Source of the DNA: Lachnospiraceae bacterium
GTDB taxonomy: Bacteria; Bacillota; Clostridia; Lachnospirales; Lachnospiraceae
DNA length: 64,000 nucleotides
Assembly (NCBI GenBank): GCA_022845955.1
Contig: AP025576.1
Location: 5,208,001 to 5,272,000 of the forward strand
Reading direction: 5' to 3'
How positions within the stretch are numbered: position 1 is the stretch's first letter; each line of letters starts with the position of its first letter. The notes under the pieces were generated by a model. It saw only the letters and a program-made list of their open reading frames with translations. It searched no databases and was not told the DNA's origin. The position numbers and the translations under genes were made by a program. Shown here in pieces: positions 17,899 to 27,168 of the stretch.

Positions 17899-18825
17899 TC
17901 AGATGGTTCCCAGTGCCGTTCCGATATCCTGAATCATATCAAGCACCGCCTGCCTGGAAGCATCCGCATAGTTTGCCCCTGTAAAATGCGCGTATTTCTC
18001 CTGCTGGTAAGCCGCAATGATTCCTCTTGAAGAATTCACAATAGCACCCAGCCCGTCTTTATTAAAGAAAGGAAGCAGATCCGCACCCTTTCCGCCCTGC
18101 GCTCCATAACCCGGTACAAGAATATAAGCCTTGGGCATGATTTTCCGGAGAACGGCTCCCATTTCAGGATAGGTAGCCCCCACAACGGCTCCCACATAGC
18201 TGTAATCCTCTCCCATGGCTTCCCCGCCCCACTGGGCTACCTTTTCCCCAACCAGCTCATACAGCGGCCTTCCGTCAATCAGTCTGTCCTGAAACTCCCC
18301 GCTGCTGGGATTGGAGGTCTTAACCAGCACAAAAATACCTTTCTTCTCTTCCTTACACACATGAATAAAAGGCTTTACCCCATCGGAACCAAGGTAGGGG
18401 TTCACGGTCGCAAAATCCTCGCCAAAGCCTTCAAAGCTGTGGCTTCCCACCTTTGCTTTGCCCAGATGTCCCACCGCATAGGCTTCGGATGTGGAACCGA
18501 TATCCCCGCGCTTGATATCACCGATTACCACCAGCCCCTTTTCTTTGCAGTAATCCACCGTTTTCTGGTAAGCGATCATGCCTTCGATTCCGAACTGCTC
18601 ATACATGGCGATCTGAGGCTTCACCGCAGGAATCAGGTCATATACCGCATCCACAATCCCTTTGTTGTACTGCCAAAGCGCCTCTCCGGCACCCTTCAGG
18701 GTTTCTCCGTAAGCGTCAAATGCCTGTTTCTGGATATGCTCCGGTATATATTTCATCATCGGATCCAGTCCCACCACAATAGGGGCGTTGGTTTTCTTTA
18801 TCTTTTCCACCAGCTTGTTAATCAT
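17899..18825 (-). CDS. pyrF: Orotidine 5'-phosphate decarboxylase (long type)
   Basis: 308 residues, matching the longer type-2 PyrF subfamily. It decarboxylates OMP to UMP, the last step of de novo UMP synthesis. The catalytic loop reads VIGDIKRGDIGSTSEAYA with the Asp-Lys-Asp array; APIVVGLDP near the N-terminus and VPGYGAQGG near the phosphate site are also typical. An AAAGGAAC ribosome site lies 7 bases before the ATG. It is followed by pyrE in the same direction. The rest of the pyrimidine pathway is not in the window. Confidence 0.96.
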   Translation of the reverse strand: MINKLVEKIKKTNAPIVVGLDPMMKYIPEHIQKQAFDAYGETLKGAGEALWQYNKGIVDAVYDLIPAVKPQIAMYEQFGIEGMIAYQKTVDYCKEKGLVVIGDIKRGDIGSTSEAYAVGHLGKAKVGSHSFEGFGEDFATVNPYLGSDGVKPFIHVCKEEKKGIFVLVKTSNPSSGEFQDRLIDGRPLYELVGEKVAQWGGEAMGEDYSYVGAVVGATYPEMGAVLRKIMPKAYILVPGYGAQGGKGADLLPFFNKDGLGAIVNSSRGIIAAYQQEKYAHFTGANYADASRQAVLDMIQDIGTALGTI

Positions 18826-18848
18826 GATATCCGTTCCTTTCTTCTTGT

Positions 18849-18875
18849 GTTACTGTTCAGCAGGAAAATTGTAAC
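18849..18875. repeat. Partial copy of the GTTACTGTTCAG palindrome upstream of pyrF
   Basis: GTTACTGTTCAG is followed 10 bases later by GTAAC, so only the outer five bases of the second arm are kept. It lies in the 73-base gap between the YibE/F gene and pyrF. Confidence 0.5.
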
Positions 18876-18898
18876 ATATTTATGGGAATGGCACAAGA

Positions 18899-20062
18899 TT
18901 AGGATTGATCCGGCGTACGCTTTTTCCCCTTTTTTCCGGTGAGCAGCATCCCCGCCATAAGGGCGGTAAAGGGGGCGACGGTAACCAGTCCGAAGCTGCC
19001 GACCACCGTATCCAGAACCTCTGCCGCCACATATTTGTAGTTCAGGATGTGGTCAACCGGTGTCCCCTGGGCCATGAAAACCATCAGCAGGGAGATATAG
19101 CCGCCGGAATAGGCGAGAAGCAAAGTGGTTGTCATGGTGCCCATTGCCGCCCGGCCCACATGCAGTCCGGAAATTACCGCTTCCTTTGGGCTGATATCCG
19201 GCTTTTTTCCGATTACCTCCCAGACAGCGGAGGTAATATCCACCGCCAGATCCATCATAGCTCCCGATGCCCCGATAAAAATGCTCGCCATAAAAATGGA
19301 TGTGAGATCCAAATCCTGGTAGCCGCTGTATAAAAGGGATTCGGAGCTTGCCATCACGGCCCCGTGGATTTTAAATAAATCGGTAAAAACGATTCCAAGG
19401 ATACAGGTTGTAGCTACGCCTAAAAGTGCACCCAGCACCGCGGTCAGCGTCCGTTTATCCAGGCCGTATACGAAAAAGATAATGACTGCGGTGAGCACCG
19501 CGGTAATTCCGATCCCCACCCATACCGGCGAATAGCCTTTCAGATAGCAGGGAACGAGGATTTTCCAGATCATCAATATCGTTATAAGGAAGGAAAGAAT
19601 GGCCTGAAAGCCTATTTTTCCGGCAAAAATAACAAGGAATACGGCAAAAACCGCCAGTAGCAGCACTTCCTTGTCCAGGCGGTAATGATCCGAAATAACT
19701 ACCGAGCGTACCGTATCTCCCTCATGGCTTATGGTGAGCAGCGCCCGATCCCCCTCCTTAAAAATCTTATCCTTTTCCAGGGAACCGCTGAGGAAATTCA
19801 CCCCTTCCAGCGTTTTTCCCCGAAACAGCCCGTTTTCAATTTCCAGTACACAGATTTGTTCCCCGGACTGAATCAGCCCGGAGGTAATGATCGCAGAATT
19901 ATTGGTTTCCACCACCCTGCCGACAGCCCGCTGCGTTCCCTGATAAATAAGGGCATCCTCATAGCCTGTGGGCAGGCATATGAGGATACCGATGAGAACC
20001 AGACCGATTGCAGTAGTAAGGAATACGGAATTCTGCCTTTTTAGAAAAGACATGATTTTCAT
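18899..20062 (-). CDS. YibE/F family multipass membrane protein
   Basis: 387 residues. One N-terminal membrane helix (about 15-33) is followed by a 90-residue extracytoplasmic beta-rich segment and then about seven further helices. The motif MDLAVDITSAVWEVIGKKPD and the ending GSFGLVTVAPFTALMAGML are typical of the YibE/F-like family, whose role is unknown. Its ATG overlaps the stop of the alkaline phosphatase gene by one base (TAATG), so the two are co-translated. That suggests a link to phosphate or extracellular phosphoesters, which is inference from position only. Confidence 0.85.
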   Translation of the reverse strand: MKIMSFLKRQNSVFLTTAIGLVLIGILICLPTGYEDALIYQGTQRAVGRVVETNNSAIITSGLIQSGEQICVLEIENGLFRGKTLEGVNFLSGSLEKDKIFKEGDRALLTISHEGDTVRSVVISDHYRLDKEVLLLAVFAVFLVIFAGKIGFQAILSFLITILMIWKILVPCYLKGYSPVWVGIGITAVLTAVIIFFVYGLDKRTLTAVLGALLGVATTCILGIVFTDLFKIHGAVMASSESLLYSGYQDLDLTSIFMASIFIGASGAMMDLAVDITSAVWEVIGKKPDISPKEAVISGLHVGRAAMGTMTTTLLLAYSGGYISLLMVFMAQGTPVDHILNYKYVAAEVLDTVVGSFGLVTVAPFTALMAGMLLTGKKGKKRTPDQS

Positions 20063-21735
20063 TATTGCACTCCTAACAGGGCGGCCAGTCTGTTGTAAAT
20101 TTCTGTATTGTCATAATAACCTTCAAAGCGTTCCGCACCGGCGCCCTGCACAAGCACTTCCACAGGAAGGCCGGTATGGGCATAGGATCCGAAGTTAATG
20201 CCGCTCTTGTTGTTCAGGATATGGGTGATTGTTACCGTAAGAGGCTCGTAGCTTCCGTAACGGATATATTCATCCTGGGCAAACTCCTCCTCTTCCCCGG
20301 TTCGGGACATGGTAGTCTCATAAGCGGACTTGAGCTGGCTGTATTCATACTCTGTCATAACAAGGGCGCCGTTATTGTCGGATTCCGGATGCTGATCCGC
20401 GCTGTCTTTCTGCTGTGTGGCTTCCCTTTCCGCTCCTGCAGGCGCCTGAAGGCCGAACAGTTCCGTCACGTCCTCCATTACCGTGTCAAAATCCGTTTTC
20501 TTTTCCTTGTAAGCGGATACATAATCGGAATCATATTTTGCATAGGAAATTTTCTGGTTTTCGAAATTTTTCAGGAAGGTATCATAATCCGTACCTGCAA
20601 AACCGATGGTCAGACCTCCTGTTTCATGATCTCCTGTTACGATAATCAGGGTTTCTTCCGGATGCTCGTTATAGAATTCCACCGCTTTTTCCACCGCGTT
20701 GTCAAGGGCAATGGTATCGGTTATGGTAGATGCCGCATCATTGGCATGACACGCCCAGTCGATTTTTCCGCCTTCCACCATCATGAAGAAGCCTTTTTCG
20801 TTATCCAGCACCTCAATTCCTTTTTCCACATAATCCGCCAGCGCCCATTCATCCGCTGCCCTGTCCAGTTCATACGCCATGGCGCTGCTGTCCGCAAGAT
20901 GCTCGTCAATCACAATGGCCCTGCCGTCCGCTGCCGTAAGCGCCTGTGCTTCTGCCTGGGTTTTCACCACTTTGATACCGGCTTCCTCCGCCAGGGCATA
21001 AAGGTCTTTCTTATCCTCTTCTTTTCCTGTCGTCTGAAGCAGGCCGCCGCCTGCAAAATAATCAAAGCCGCTGTCGATCAGCTCCAGGCCGATATCATAA
21101 TAGCTGCTTCTGGAGGCCTGATGGGCATAGAAAGCGGCCGGTGTGGCATGATTTAAGTTAACGGTGGAAAGGATACCTATTTTCATATCCTTCTGGGCCT
21201 TCAGCTTTTCAGCAATGGTTTCATAAGTCTGTGTGAAATCCTCGCTCACATTAATGCTGCCGCTCCAGGTTTTCCGTCCGGTGGCAATAGAGGTGGCCGT
21301 AGATGCGGAATCCGGGGCAAAAGAGGTGCTGTCATAGGTCTGTGCGGATCCGGCCACCGGGAAGTTCATCATCGTCAGGTTGTTTTTGCTGCTCAGGACC
21401 GCTTTTTCTTCGCCGTCCACTGTCACGGTCCCCGCCGTTTCTCCCTGGGAGGCGCTGAGATAATAATTGGTCAGCTGTACCTGGGGATAGCTCATTCCGT
21501 CTCCGATAAATAAAAATACATATTTCGGCACGTCGGTCCCGGCTGTTTCCCCGCCCCGGCCTTCTGCGGACGTCCGGCTTTCTTCCGACACCTCCTGTTC
21601 GGTCCGGCTTTCCTCTGCCTGGCTTTCTGCCGCCTGCGCGGAAGTCTCCGGCCTGGTCCCTGTGTCTGCGCAGCCGGCAAGGGCCGCCGCAAGCATCATT
21701 CCTGCTAAGAATACGGATACAATTTTCTTTCTCAC
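20062..21735 (-). CDS. Lipoprotein alkaline phosphatase
   Basis: 557 residues. The signal peptide ends in lipobox LAGC with the lipid-modified Cys at residue 22, so the enzyme is anchored outside the cell. A Glu/Ser-rich linker follows. The catalytic core has IGDGMSYPQ, the nucleophile region FAPDSASTATSIATGRKTWS, the metal-binding segment KIDWACHANDAAST and VTGDHETGGL. It would release phosphate from extracellular monoesters through two zinc ions and magnesium. A low-complexity Glu/Gln/Asp stretch near residue 450 is an insertion. It is coupled to the YibE/F gene downstream. No PHO-type operator was recognised. Confidence 0.93.
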   Translation of the reverse strand: MRKKIVSVFLAGMMLAAALAGCADTGTRPETSAQAAESQAEESRTEQEVSEESRTSAEGRGGETAGTDVPKYVFLFIGDGMSYPQVQLTNYYLSASQGETAGTVTVDGEEKAVLSSKNNLTMMNFPVAGSAQTYDSTSFAPDSASTATSIATGRKTWSGSINVSEDFTQTYETIAEKLKAQKDMKIGILSTVNLNHATPAAFYAHQASRSSYYDIGLELIDSGFDYFAGGGLLQTTGKEEDKKDLYALAEEAGIKVVKTQAEAQALTAADGRAIVIDEHLADSSAMAYELDRAADEWALADYVEKGIEVLDNEKGFFMMVEGGKIDWACHANDAASTITDTIALDNAVEKAVEFYNEHPEETLIIVTGDHETGGLTIGFAGTDYDTFLKNFENQKISYAKYDSDYVSAYKEKKTDFDTVMEDVTELFGLQAPAGAEREATQQKDSADQHPESDNNGALVMTEYEYSQLKSAYETTMSRTGEEEEFAQDEYIRYGSYEPLTVTITHILNNKSGINFGSYAHTGLPVEVLVQGAGAERFEGYYDNTEIYNRLAALLGVQ

Positions 21736-21890
21736 CTTTTCATAATCTCCTTCTTACTATGTAGTATGCAGGCATTTCCTTCCCCGGAACGCATCCGGCT
21801 GAATCATGTCTGACAAGCTTATTATAAAGGAGAAAACTTAAATTCATTGACAGAGTCGCGCAAAAATAATGTAAAATGAGAGCCGCCGCT

Positions 21891-23048
21891 CTAACGGAAG
21901 CGCTGCAGCTTCTCCTTGTCTATCATAAACGGATAATTCTTCAGCTTGGCGGGATTCGCAAGAAGCTCATCCATTGTCCGCTCCCACAAATCCTCCGCAA
22001 TGGACACCTCACCCAGAAGCTGCCTGATATACTCGGAAAAGGTCTGTTCCCCCCCGAAGTCAAGAAGGGAGAGCACCTTCATGGCCTCTTCCTGATTGCC
22101 GTAATTACGGATAAAGCCGGGAAGGAATATCCCCACCGCTTTTCCATGAGGAAGGCCCATTTCACAGGTAACAGGATAGCTCAGGCCGTGGGGCAGGCTG
22201 GTCCCCGTATGGGCAATCGCCATGCCTCCCAGCGTACAGGCACGCATGAGGGCCTGGCGCTCCTCTTCCCCGATTTCATAGCGAAGAAGCTTATCTTTGA
22301 TCCTTGCCCAGGTACGCAGCCCCATTTCGCTGTAAATCCGGCTGTATTCCGTACTGTTGGCGTTCAGATGGCTCTCTATCAGATGCGCCAGGGTATCCAC
22401 GGCGGTATTGATACAGCCGCTGCGGGACGCTGTCTGCAGATAGGAAACATCTACAAGGGCCAGGGCCGGAAAAACAGAATGGCTGATACTCTGTTTGGTT
22501 TTCTTTTCCAGATGGGAAAAGGCGGCCTGTACGTCCGCCTCCGGAATCGTGGTAAGAACAATATCCGGCAGAACATTTTTAGTCAGGATCGCATACGGGG
22601 TCACCTCTGAACCGGTTCCGGCGGTAGTGGGTATTTCCGCCACCGGTAATGCAGGATATACGGGACCGTCGGGGGAAACCTGCGTCCTTGTATATAACAG
22701 CCTTTCATCATGCTCCGGGTTGGCTATCATCAGCGCAATCGCTTTGGAGGCATCCATAGGAGAACCGCCACCCACACCGATTACGAAATCCGTACCCTCT
22801 GTTATTCCCAAAGAAGCGGCTTTCATCACCGTTTCCACCGATGGGTTTTCTTCAATCTCATCATACACCATATAAGGGATATTTTCCCTTTCCAGCGCTT
22901 TCGTAACATCCTCCAGAGAACCGTTTATCCGGGAGGAATGCTTTCCCGTTACCACCAGGGCTTTTGTCCCCAGTGCGGCAAGCTCTCTGCTGTGGTTTTC
23001 CACACAATTTTTCTCACTGTATACTTTGGTCGGCATAAATAATTTCAT
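21891..23048 (-). CDS. Iron-containing (group III) alcohol dehydrogenase
   Basis: 385 residues, the normal length for the family. The NAD(P)-binding motif is GVGGGSPMDASKAIAL. The metal ligands are an Asp in VDTLAHLIESHLN with its His, plus the two His in SLPHGLSYPVTCEMGLPHGKAVG. It would interconvert an alcohol or diol and its aldehyde with NAD(P)H during fermentation. GAGAGGAAT precedes the ATG. It is apparently monocistronic, following nrdD in the same direction with a terminator and a repeat element between. Substrate not predictable. Confidence 0.9.
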   Translation of the reverse strand: MKLFMPTKVYSEKNCVENHSRELAALGTKALVVTGKHSSRINGSLEDVTKALERENIPYMVYDEIEENPSVETVMKAASLGITEGTDFVIGVGGGSPMDASKAIALMIANPEHDERLLYTRTQVSPDGPVYPALPVAEIPTTAGTGSEVTPYAILTKNVLPDIVLTTIPEADVQAAFSHLEKKTKQSISHSVFPALALVDVSYLQTASRSGCINTAVDTLAHLIESHLNANSTEYSRIYSEMGLRTWARIKDKLLRYEIGEEERQALMRACTLGGMAIAHTGTSLPHGLSYPVTCEMGLPHGKAVGIFLPGFIRNYGNQEEAMKVLSLLDFGGEQTFSEYIRQLLGEVSIAEDLWERTMDELLANPAKLKNYPFMIDKEKLQRFR

Positions 23049-23140
23049 AAGGTATTCCTCTCTTTCCCTGTCTTTATGAACGGTATTGACCGGCTATCCT
23101 TACCCCGATTATATCGCATATATTTCTCCGGCGCCATACA

Positions 23141-23170
23141 CAAAAGACGTCCCCCTGTTAAGGGGAACGC
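23141..23170 (-). terminator. Probable intrinsic terminator downstream of nrdD
   Basis: On the minus strand, an 8-bp stem with one mismatch around AAC (GTTCCCCT... AGGGGGAC) is followed by GTCTTTT. It lies about 150 bases after the nrdD stop and beyond a repeat element. Confidence 0.5.
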
Positions 23171-23177
23171 CTTTCCG

Positions 23178-23308
23178 TCACTGTTCACTCAGTACTGTGC
23201 ATTTACTGCACAGTACGTGAGAAAGTGATTCAAGAGTGCATAAACACAAACGCCGCAGGCGATTTTAAATGGATTTATGCATGTTACCGGTCACGGAGTG
23301 ACCGGTAA
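23178..23308. repeat. Composite palindromic intergenic repeat
   Basis: About 130 bases built from nested palindromes: perfect 10-bp arms GTACTGTGCA/TGCACAGTAC (23192-23216), a looser GCATAAA...TTTATGC stem in the middle, and perfect 11-bp arms TTACCGGTCAC/GTGACCGGTAA (23284-23308). The left end carries CACTGTTCACT. Shorter relatives occur at 42769 and 52318. It resembles a REP/MITE-like element and codes for nothing. Confidence 0.7.
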
Positions 23309-23322
23309 GACCTCTTCTTAAT

Positions 23323-25713
23323 TTATGCGTTTACGACATCCTTCTGTTCCGCATATTTCTTTATATTGGAAGCATTGGTGAACTTCCGGTACTCCTCCCC
23401 GTTTACCACGACCAGGGTAGGTGCCTGCATTACTCCGTATTTGCTTGCCAGTTCGGAATTTTCTTCCGCATCAATGGGAATATAGCTTTCATTTTTCAGA
23501 TATTCCTTAGCCAGCTTGCAATTGGGACAGGTTTTGGTGGTAAAAAGATATTTGATATCCTCCGGCGTTTCTACCTTGACCTCTGCATTTTTTTCATAAT
23601 CGGATAAGGTAACCACTCTTGCTGCCGGATGCTTTAAAACGGATTTGGAAAGTTCATATTCCGTCCGGTTCTCAAATTCCTGCGCTTTTCCGTCATTCCA
23701 GTTCTGGACCGGCCTGTAATATCCGGTGATGCGGCTCCAGACCTCCGTCACTCTGCCGCACTTGGGGCAGACCTTCTGTTCTCCGGTAAGATACCCATGT
23801 TCGGAACAGATGGAATAGGTAGGCGACAATGTATAATAAGGAAGCGTATAGTTCTGGGCAATGGTGCGGACCAGGTTTGCAGCGGCTTTCCAGTCGGGCA
23901 GCTTCTCTCCCAGGAATGCATGGAATACGGTTCCCGAGGTGTACAAAGTCTGTATGCCATCCTGGATGTCCAGGGCATCAAACACGTCTACGGTATAGTC
24001 CACCGGCAGATGGGAGGAATTGGTATAATAACAGGTATCTCCCGGTTTTCCAGCGGTTTTGATTCCCGGCCATTTTTTCTTGTCATGTTTTGCCAGACGG
24101 TAGGTGGTGCTTTCCGCAGGAGTGGCCTCCAGATTATATAAATCCCCATACTGCTCCTGGTAATCCGCCAGTCTGTCACGCATATGGTTCAGCACTTCCT
24201 TGGTGAAATCCTGGGTCTTTTTCGTTGACAAATCCTCCCGGATCCAGTTGGCGTTCAGTCCCGCTTCATTCATGCCGATCAGGCCGATGGTTGAAAAATG
24301 ATTGTCAAAATTGCCGAGATATCTCTTGGTATAAGGATACAGGCCTTCATTCAGCAGTCTGGTAATCACCTGTCTCTTAATCTTAAGGGAACGGGCGGAA
24401 ATATCCATCATCTTGTCCAGACGTCTGTAAAAATCTTCCTTGTCCGCGGAAAGGTAAGCAATACGGGGCATATTGATCGTTACCACCCCGACGCTGCCGG
24501 TGCTTTCCCCGGAGCCGAAATATCCGCCGGTTTTCTTTCTCAGCTCGCGCAGATCCAGGCGGAGCCTGCAGCACATGGAACGGACATCGCTGGGCTGCAT
24601 ATCGGAATTTATGTAATTGCTGAAATAAGGCGTACCGTATTTCGCAGTCATTTCAAACAAAAGCCTGTTGTTTTCCGTGTCGGACCAGTCAAAGTCTTTG
24701 GTGATGGAATAGGTGGGAATGGGATACTGGAAACCTCTCCCGTTGGCATCGCCCTCAATCATGATTTCGATAAAGGCTTTGTTTACCATATCCATTTCTT
24801 TGCGGCAGTCTTTATAACGGAAATCCATTTCCTTCCCGCCTACGATGGCCGGCAGCTCTGCCAGATCGTCCGGCACGGTCCAGTCCAGTGTAATATTGGA
24901 AAACGGCGCCTGGGTCCCCCAGCGGCTGGGTGTATTTACCCCGTAAATGAAGGATTCAATACATTTCTTCACTTCCGGATAAGTCAGATCATCCACCTTG
25001 ACAAAGGGGGCCAGATAGGTGTCAAAGGAGGAAAACGCCTGTGCTCCTGCCCATTCGTTCTGCATGATCCCCAGGAAATTGACCATCTGGTTGCAGAGAA
25101 CGGAAAGATGGGCCGCCGGTGCGGAGGTGATCTTTCCCGTAATGCCTCCCAGACCTTCTGAAATCAGCTGTTTTAAAGACCAGCCTGCACAATAGCCGGT
25201 GAGCATGGAAAGATCATGAATATGGATATCCGCATTCCTGTGGGCCTCTGCGATTTCCTCATCGTAAATCTCGGAAAGCCAGTAATTGGCAGTAACGGCC
25301 CCGGAATTGCTGAGAATAAGCCCTCCCACGGAATAGGTAACGGTGGAATTCTCTTTGACACGCCAGTCCTCAACCTTCACGTAGCTGTTTACCACATCCT
25401 TGTAGTCCAGGATGGTGGATTTCATATTGCGGATCTTCTCACGCTGCTTGCGGTAAAGAATATATGCTTTCGCCACTTCCGTATAGCCTGCCTGCTCCAG
25501 GATCTTTTCCACGCTGTCCTGGATATCCTCCACATGAATGGCCCCATCCTTCACTTTATCCTGGAAATCCGCAGTGACACGCAGTGCCAGCAGATCGATA
25601 ATATCATTGGTGGTCTCCATATCCGTAGCATTAAATGCTTTCATAATCACATCATTTATCTTGGTCAATGTGAAGTCTGCAGTCTCTCCGTTTCGTTTAA
25701 TTACATGAAACAT
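23323..25713 (-). CDS. nrdD: Anaerobic ribonucleoside-triphosphate reductase with fused glutaredoxin-like domain
   Basis: 796 residues. It reduces NTPs to dNTPs anaerobically using a glycyl radical. An N-terminal ATP-cone (residues 1-90, starting MFHVIKRNGETADF) controls activity. The structural metal site is C636/H639 with C649/C652, and the radical motif RITGY puts the glycyl radical at about G664. Unusually, the chain continues with a domain from about 722 to 796 that begins YLFTTKTCPNCK (redox Cys 729 and 732) and has the cis-Pro segment MQAPTLVVV; it reads as a built-in glutaredoxin or thioredoxin-like reductant. The activase gene nrdG, usually adjacent, is not in the window. Candidate NrdR boxes and a leader hairpin lie upstream. 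Confidence 0.95.
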   Translation of the reverse strand: MFHVIKRNGETADFTLTKINDVIMKAFNATDMETTNDIIDLLALRVTADFQDKVKDGAIHVEDIQDSVEKILEQAGYTEVAKAYILYRKQREKIRNMKSTILDYKDVVNSYVKVEDWRVKENSTVTYSVGGLILSNSGAVTANYWLSEIYDEEIAEAHRNADIHIHDLSMLTGYCAGWSLKQLISEGLGGITGKITSAPAAHLSVLCNQMVNFLGIMQNEWAGAQAFSSFDTYLAPFVKVDDLTYPEVKKCIESFIYGVNTPSRWGTQAPFSNITLDWTVPDDLAELPAIVGGKEMDFRYKDCRKEMDMVNKAFIEIMIEGDANGRGFQYPIPTYSITKDFDWSDTENNRLLFEMTAKYGTPYFSNYINSDMQPSDVRSMCCRLRLDLRELRKKTGGYFGSGESTGSVGVVTINMPRIAYLSADKEDFYRRLDKMMDISARSLKIKRQVITRLLNEGLYPYTKRYLGNFDNHFSTIGLIGMNEAGLNANWIREDLSTKKTQDFTKEVLNHMRDRLADYQEQYGDLYNLEATPAESTTYRLAKHDKKKWPGIKTAGKPGDTCYYTNSSHLPVDYTVDVFDALDIQDGIQTLYTSGTVFHAFLGEKLPDWKAAANLVRTIAQNYTLPYYTLSPTYSICSEHGYLTGEQKVCPKCGRVTEVWSRITGYYRPVQNWNDGKAQEFENRTEYELSKSVLKHPAARVVTLSDYEKNAEVKVETPEDIKYLFTTKTCPNCKLAKEYLKNESYIPIDAEENSELASKYGVMQAPTLVVVNGEEYRKFTNASNIKKYAEQKDVVNA

Positions 25714-25757
25714 ATTTCTTCCCCCTCTGTGATTTTTCCTTAAGGCTTAAAAATGGA

Positions 25758-25793
25758 CAAGTATCCATCAGCTGAATATCCGATGGATACTTG
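25758..25793 (-). promoter_or_regulatory. Leader hairpin of nrdD, possible attenuator
   Basis: Perfect 12-bp arms (CAAGTATCCATC and GATGGATACTTG) with a 12-base loop, in the nrdD 5' leader. On the minus strand the stem is followed by TCCATTTTTA, a short T-run, so it could act as a weak terminator controlling read-through into nrdD. Confidence 0.5.
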
Positions 25794-25815
25794 CCCCTGG
25801 TTGGGCGTTGGGATT

Positions 25816-25844
25816 ATTGTAGCACCATTCTTATCCTAAGTCAA
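25816..25844 (-). promoter_or_regulatory. nrdD: nrdD promoter (TTGACT-N17-TACAAT)
   Basis: On the minus strand, TTGACT (25844-25839) and TACAAT (25821-25816) are spaced by exactly 17 bases. The leader to the nrdD ATG would be about 95 bases and contains the hairpin described separately. Confidence 0.75.
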
Positions 25845-25851
25845 TGCACAC

Positions 25852-25898
25852 ATACCACATATTGTGGAACAGGTAACATATTGACATAAATATAGTAG
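25852..25898 (-). promoter_or_regulatory. Candidate pair of NrdR boxes
   Basis: Box 1 at 25852-25867 (ATACCACATATTGTGG) fits the NrdR consensus at about 12 of 16 positions. Box 2 at 25883-25898 keeps the core TAAATATAGT. They are 31 bp apart, the three-turn spacing typical of NrdR sites, and lie directly upstream of the nrdD -35 element. Confidence 0.55.
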
Positions 25899-25936
25899 GG
25901 AATAACACCACATGAAAAACGGAACTTTCCCGGGAA

Positions 25937-26986
25937 TCATCTGGTCTGAAGGAATTCATACTCCCGGATGGCCTTTTCATCATCCGGATAGGTTCCCAGA
26001 TATTTTTGCATAAGTACGGTAGCCTGTTTGAAATCTCCCAAATATTCGTATGCAACAATTTCATTAAAGGACAGCACCTGCATCAGCTGGTTTCCCTCTA
26101 TGGCAAGCCCCGCCTGAAACGCAGTAAGTGCCGCCTGGTAATCTCCCATTTTCAGGTTACACAGCCCCAGCTGGTTATAAATCTGCGCATCCGGAGTGGT
26201 ATTCAGGAAATTGCTGTATACACTGGCGGCATAGTTATTGTCCCCCAGCTTTTCGTAAGTCTGCCCCAGAAGGCTAACCACATCCACGCCCCCATTGGCG
26301 TCCTTTGCCTTCTCCAGACTGTTTCTGGCGCTGTTATAATCGCCGAGGTAATAATTCATCCTTCCCCGGTTATAATCGGTCAGCTTCTTGTCCTCGCTGT
26401 CCAGCACAGCCTGCAGATAGCCTTCCCCTAATTCCTGGAGGCCGTTATCCGAACAGGTACAGAAAATATTGATCCGCATATCATAATCCTCCGGATCAAT
26501 TTCCACCGCCCGGTCAAAATCCGCCTGGGCCGCCTCCTGGTTCCCCTGTTCAATCTCAACCACACCCTTCAGGTAATAGGCCGTCTTTTCCTTCGGCCGC
26601 AGCGCAGTGATGGATTCATACACCGCTTTGGCCTTGTCCAGCTCTCCCTGCTTATAATAGGCGGTAGCCAGGTAATAACTGATATCAAAGTCAATCTCCC
26701 CCAGCCTGGCATCGCTGTAGGAAAGCGCCTTTTCCAAAGCTTCCACGGCCTTGTCATACTGGGTAAGCCCCATATAGGCAAGTCCCTGTCCGCGGTAAGA
26801 AAGCTGGGCATCTTCTTTATCCAGCAGCGCCGCATCAAAAAAAGGCAGGGACTCCTCATAGCTGAGCTGTTCAATCAGCTGCATTCCCTGATCAATATTC
26901 TCCTGTTTGGATGCTCCGCAGGCAGATGCGGATACCATACAGAGGCTGCACACAAAAACTGCGGTTATATATTTTAACTTTACCAT
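25937..26986 (-). CDS. TPR-repeat lipoprotein
   Basis: About 349 residues. A signal peptide ends in a lipobox with Cys near residue 23 (VSASAC), so it should be anchored outside the membrane. The rest is a chain of about eight tetratricopeptide repeats, for example YRGQGLAYMGLTQYDKAVEA and YYLKGVVEIEQGNQEAAQAD, forming a protein-binding superhelix. The ATG at 26986 is preferred, with AGGTGC about 10 bases upstream; a GTG three codons earlier sits too close to that site. It is monocistronic between nrdD and the DUF2000 gene. The binding partner is unknown. Confidence 0.85.
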   Translation of the reverse strand: MVKLKYITAVFVCSLCMVSASACGASKQENIDQGMQLIEQLSYEESLPFFDAALLDKEDAQLSYRGQGLAYMGLTQYDKAVEALEKALSYSDARLGEIDFDISYYLATAYYKQGELDKAKAVYESITALRPKEKTAYYLKGVVEIEQGNQEAAQADFDRAVEIDPEDYDMRINIFCTCSDNGLQELGEGYLQAVLDSEDKKLTDYNRGRMNYYLGDYNSARNSLEKAKDANGGVDVVSLLGQTYEKLGDNNYAASVYSNFLNTTPDAQIYNQLGLCNLKMGDYQAALTAFQAGLAIEGNQLMQVLSFNEIVAYEYLGDFKQATVLMQKYLGTYPDDEKAIREYEFLQTR

Positions 26987-27168
26987 ATTTATCACTGCAC
27001 CTGTAATTTTTCTATATTAAAAAAAGAAATCTGTTTGCTCTCAGGTTATAGTATAACAAATCAGCTTTCTTTTTTCACCCCCTTTTGCCGGGAAATTTTA
27101 TTTTGTCCGCTTGCGCCGTTATTGTTCCCGGCTCCTGTGCCGCGGCCCTGCGGTTTTGCCTGCCCGTT

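Noticed and set aside
23178-23308. CRISPR repeat or riboswitch
   Set aside because: The element consists of palindromes without regularly spaced identical units, and it lies downstream of nrdD rather than in a leader. A dispersed repeat is the better explanation.
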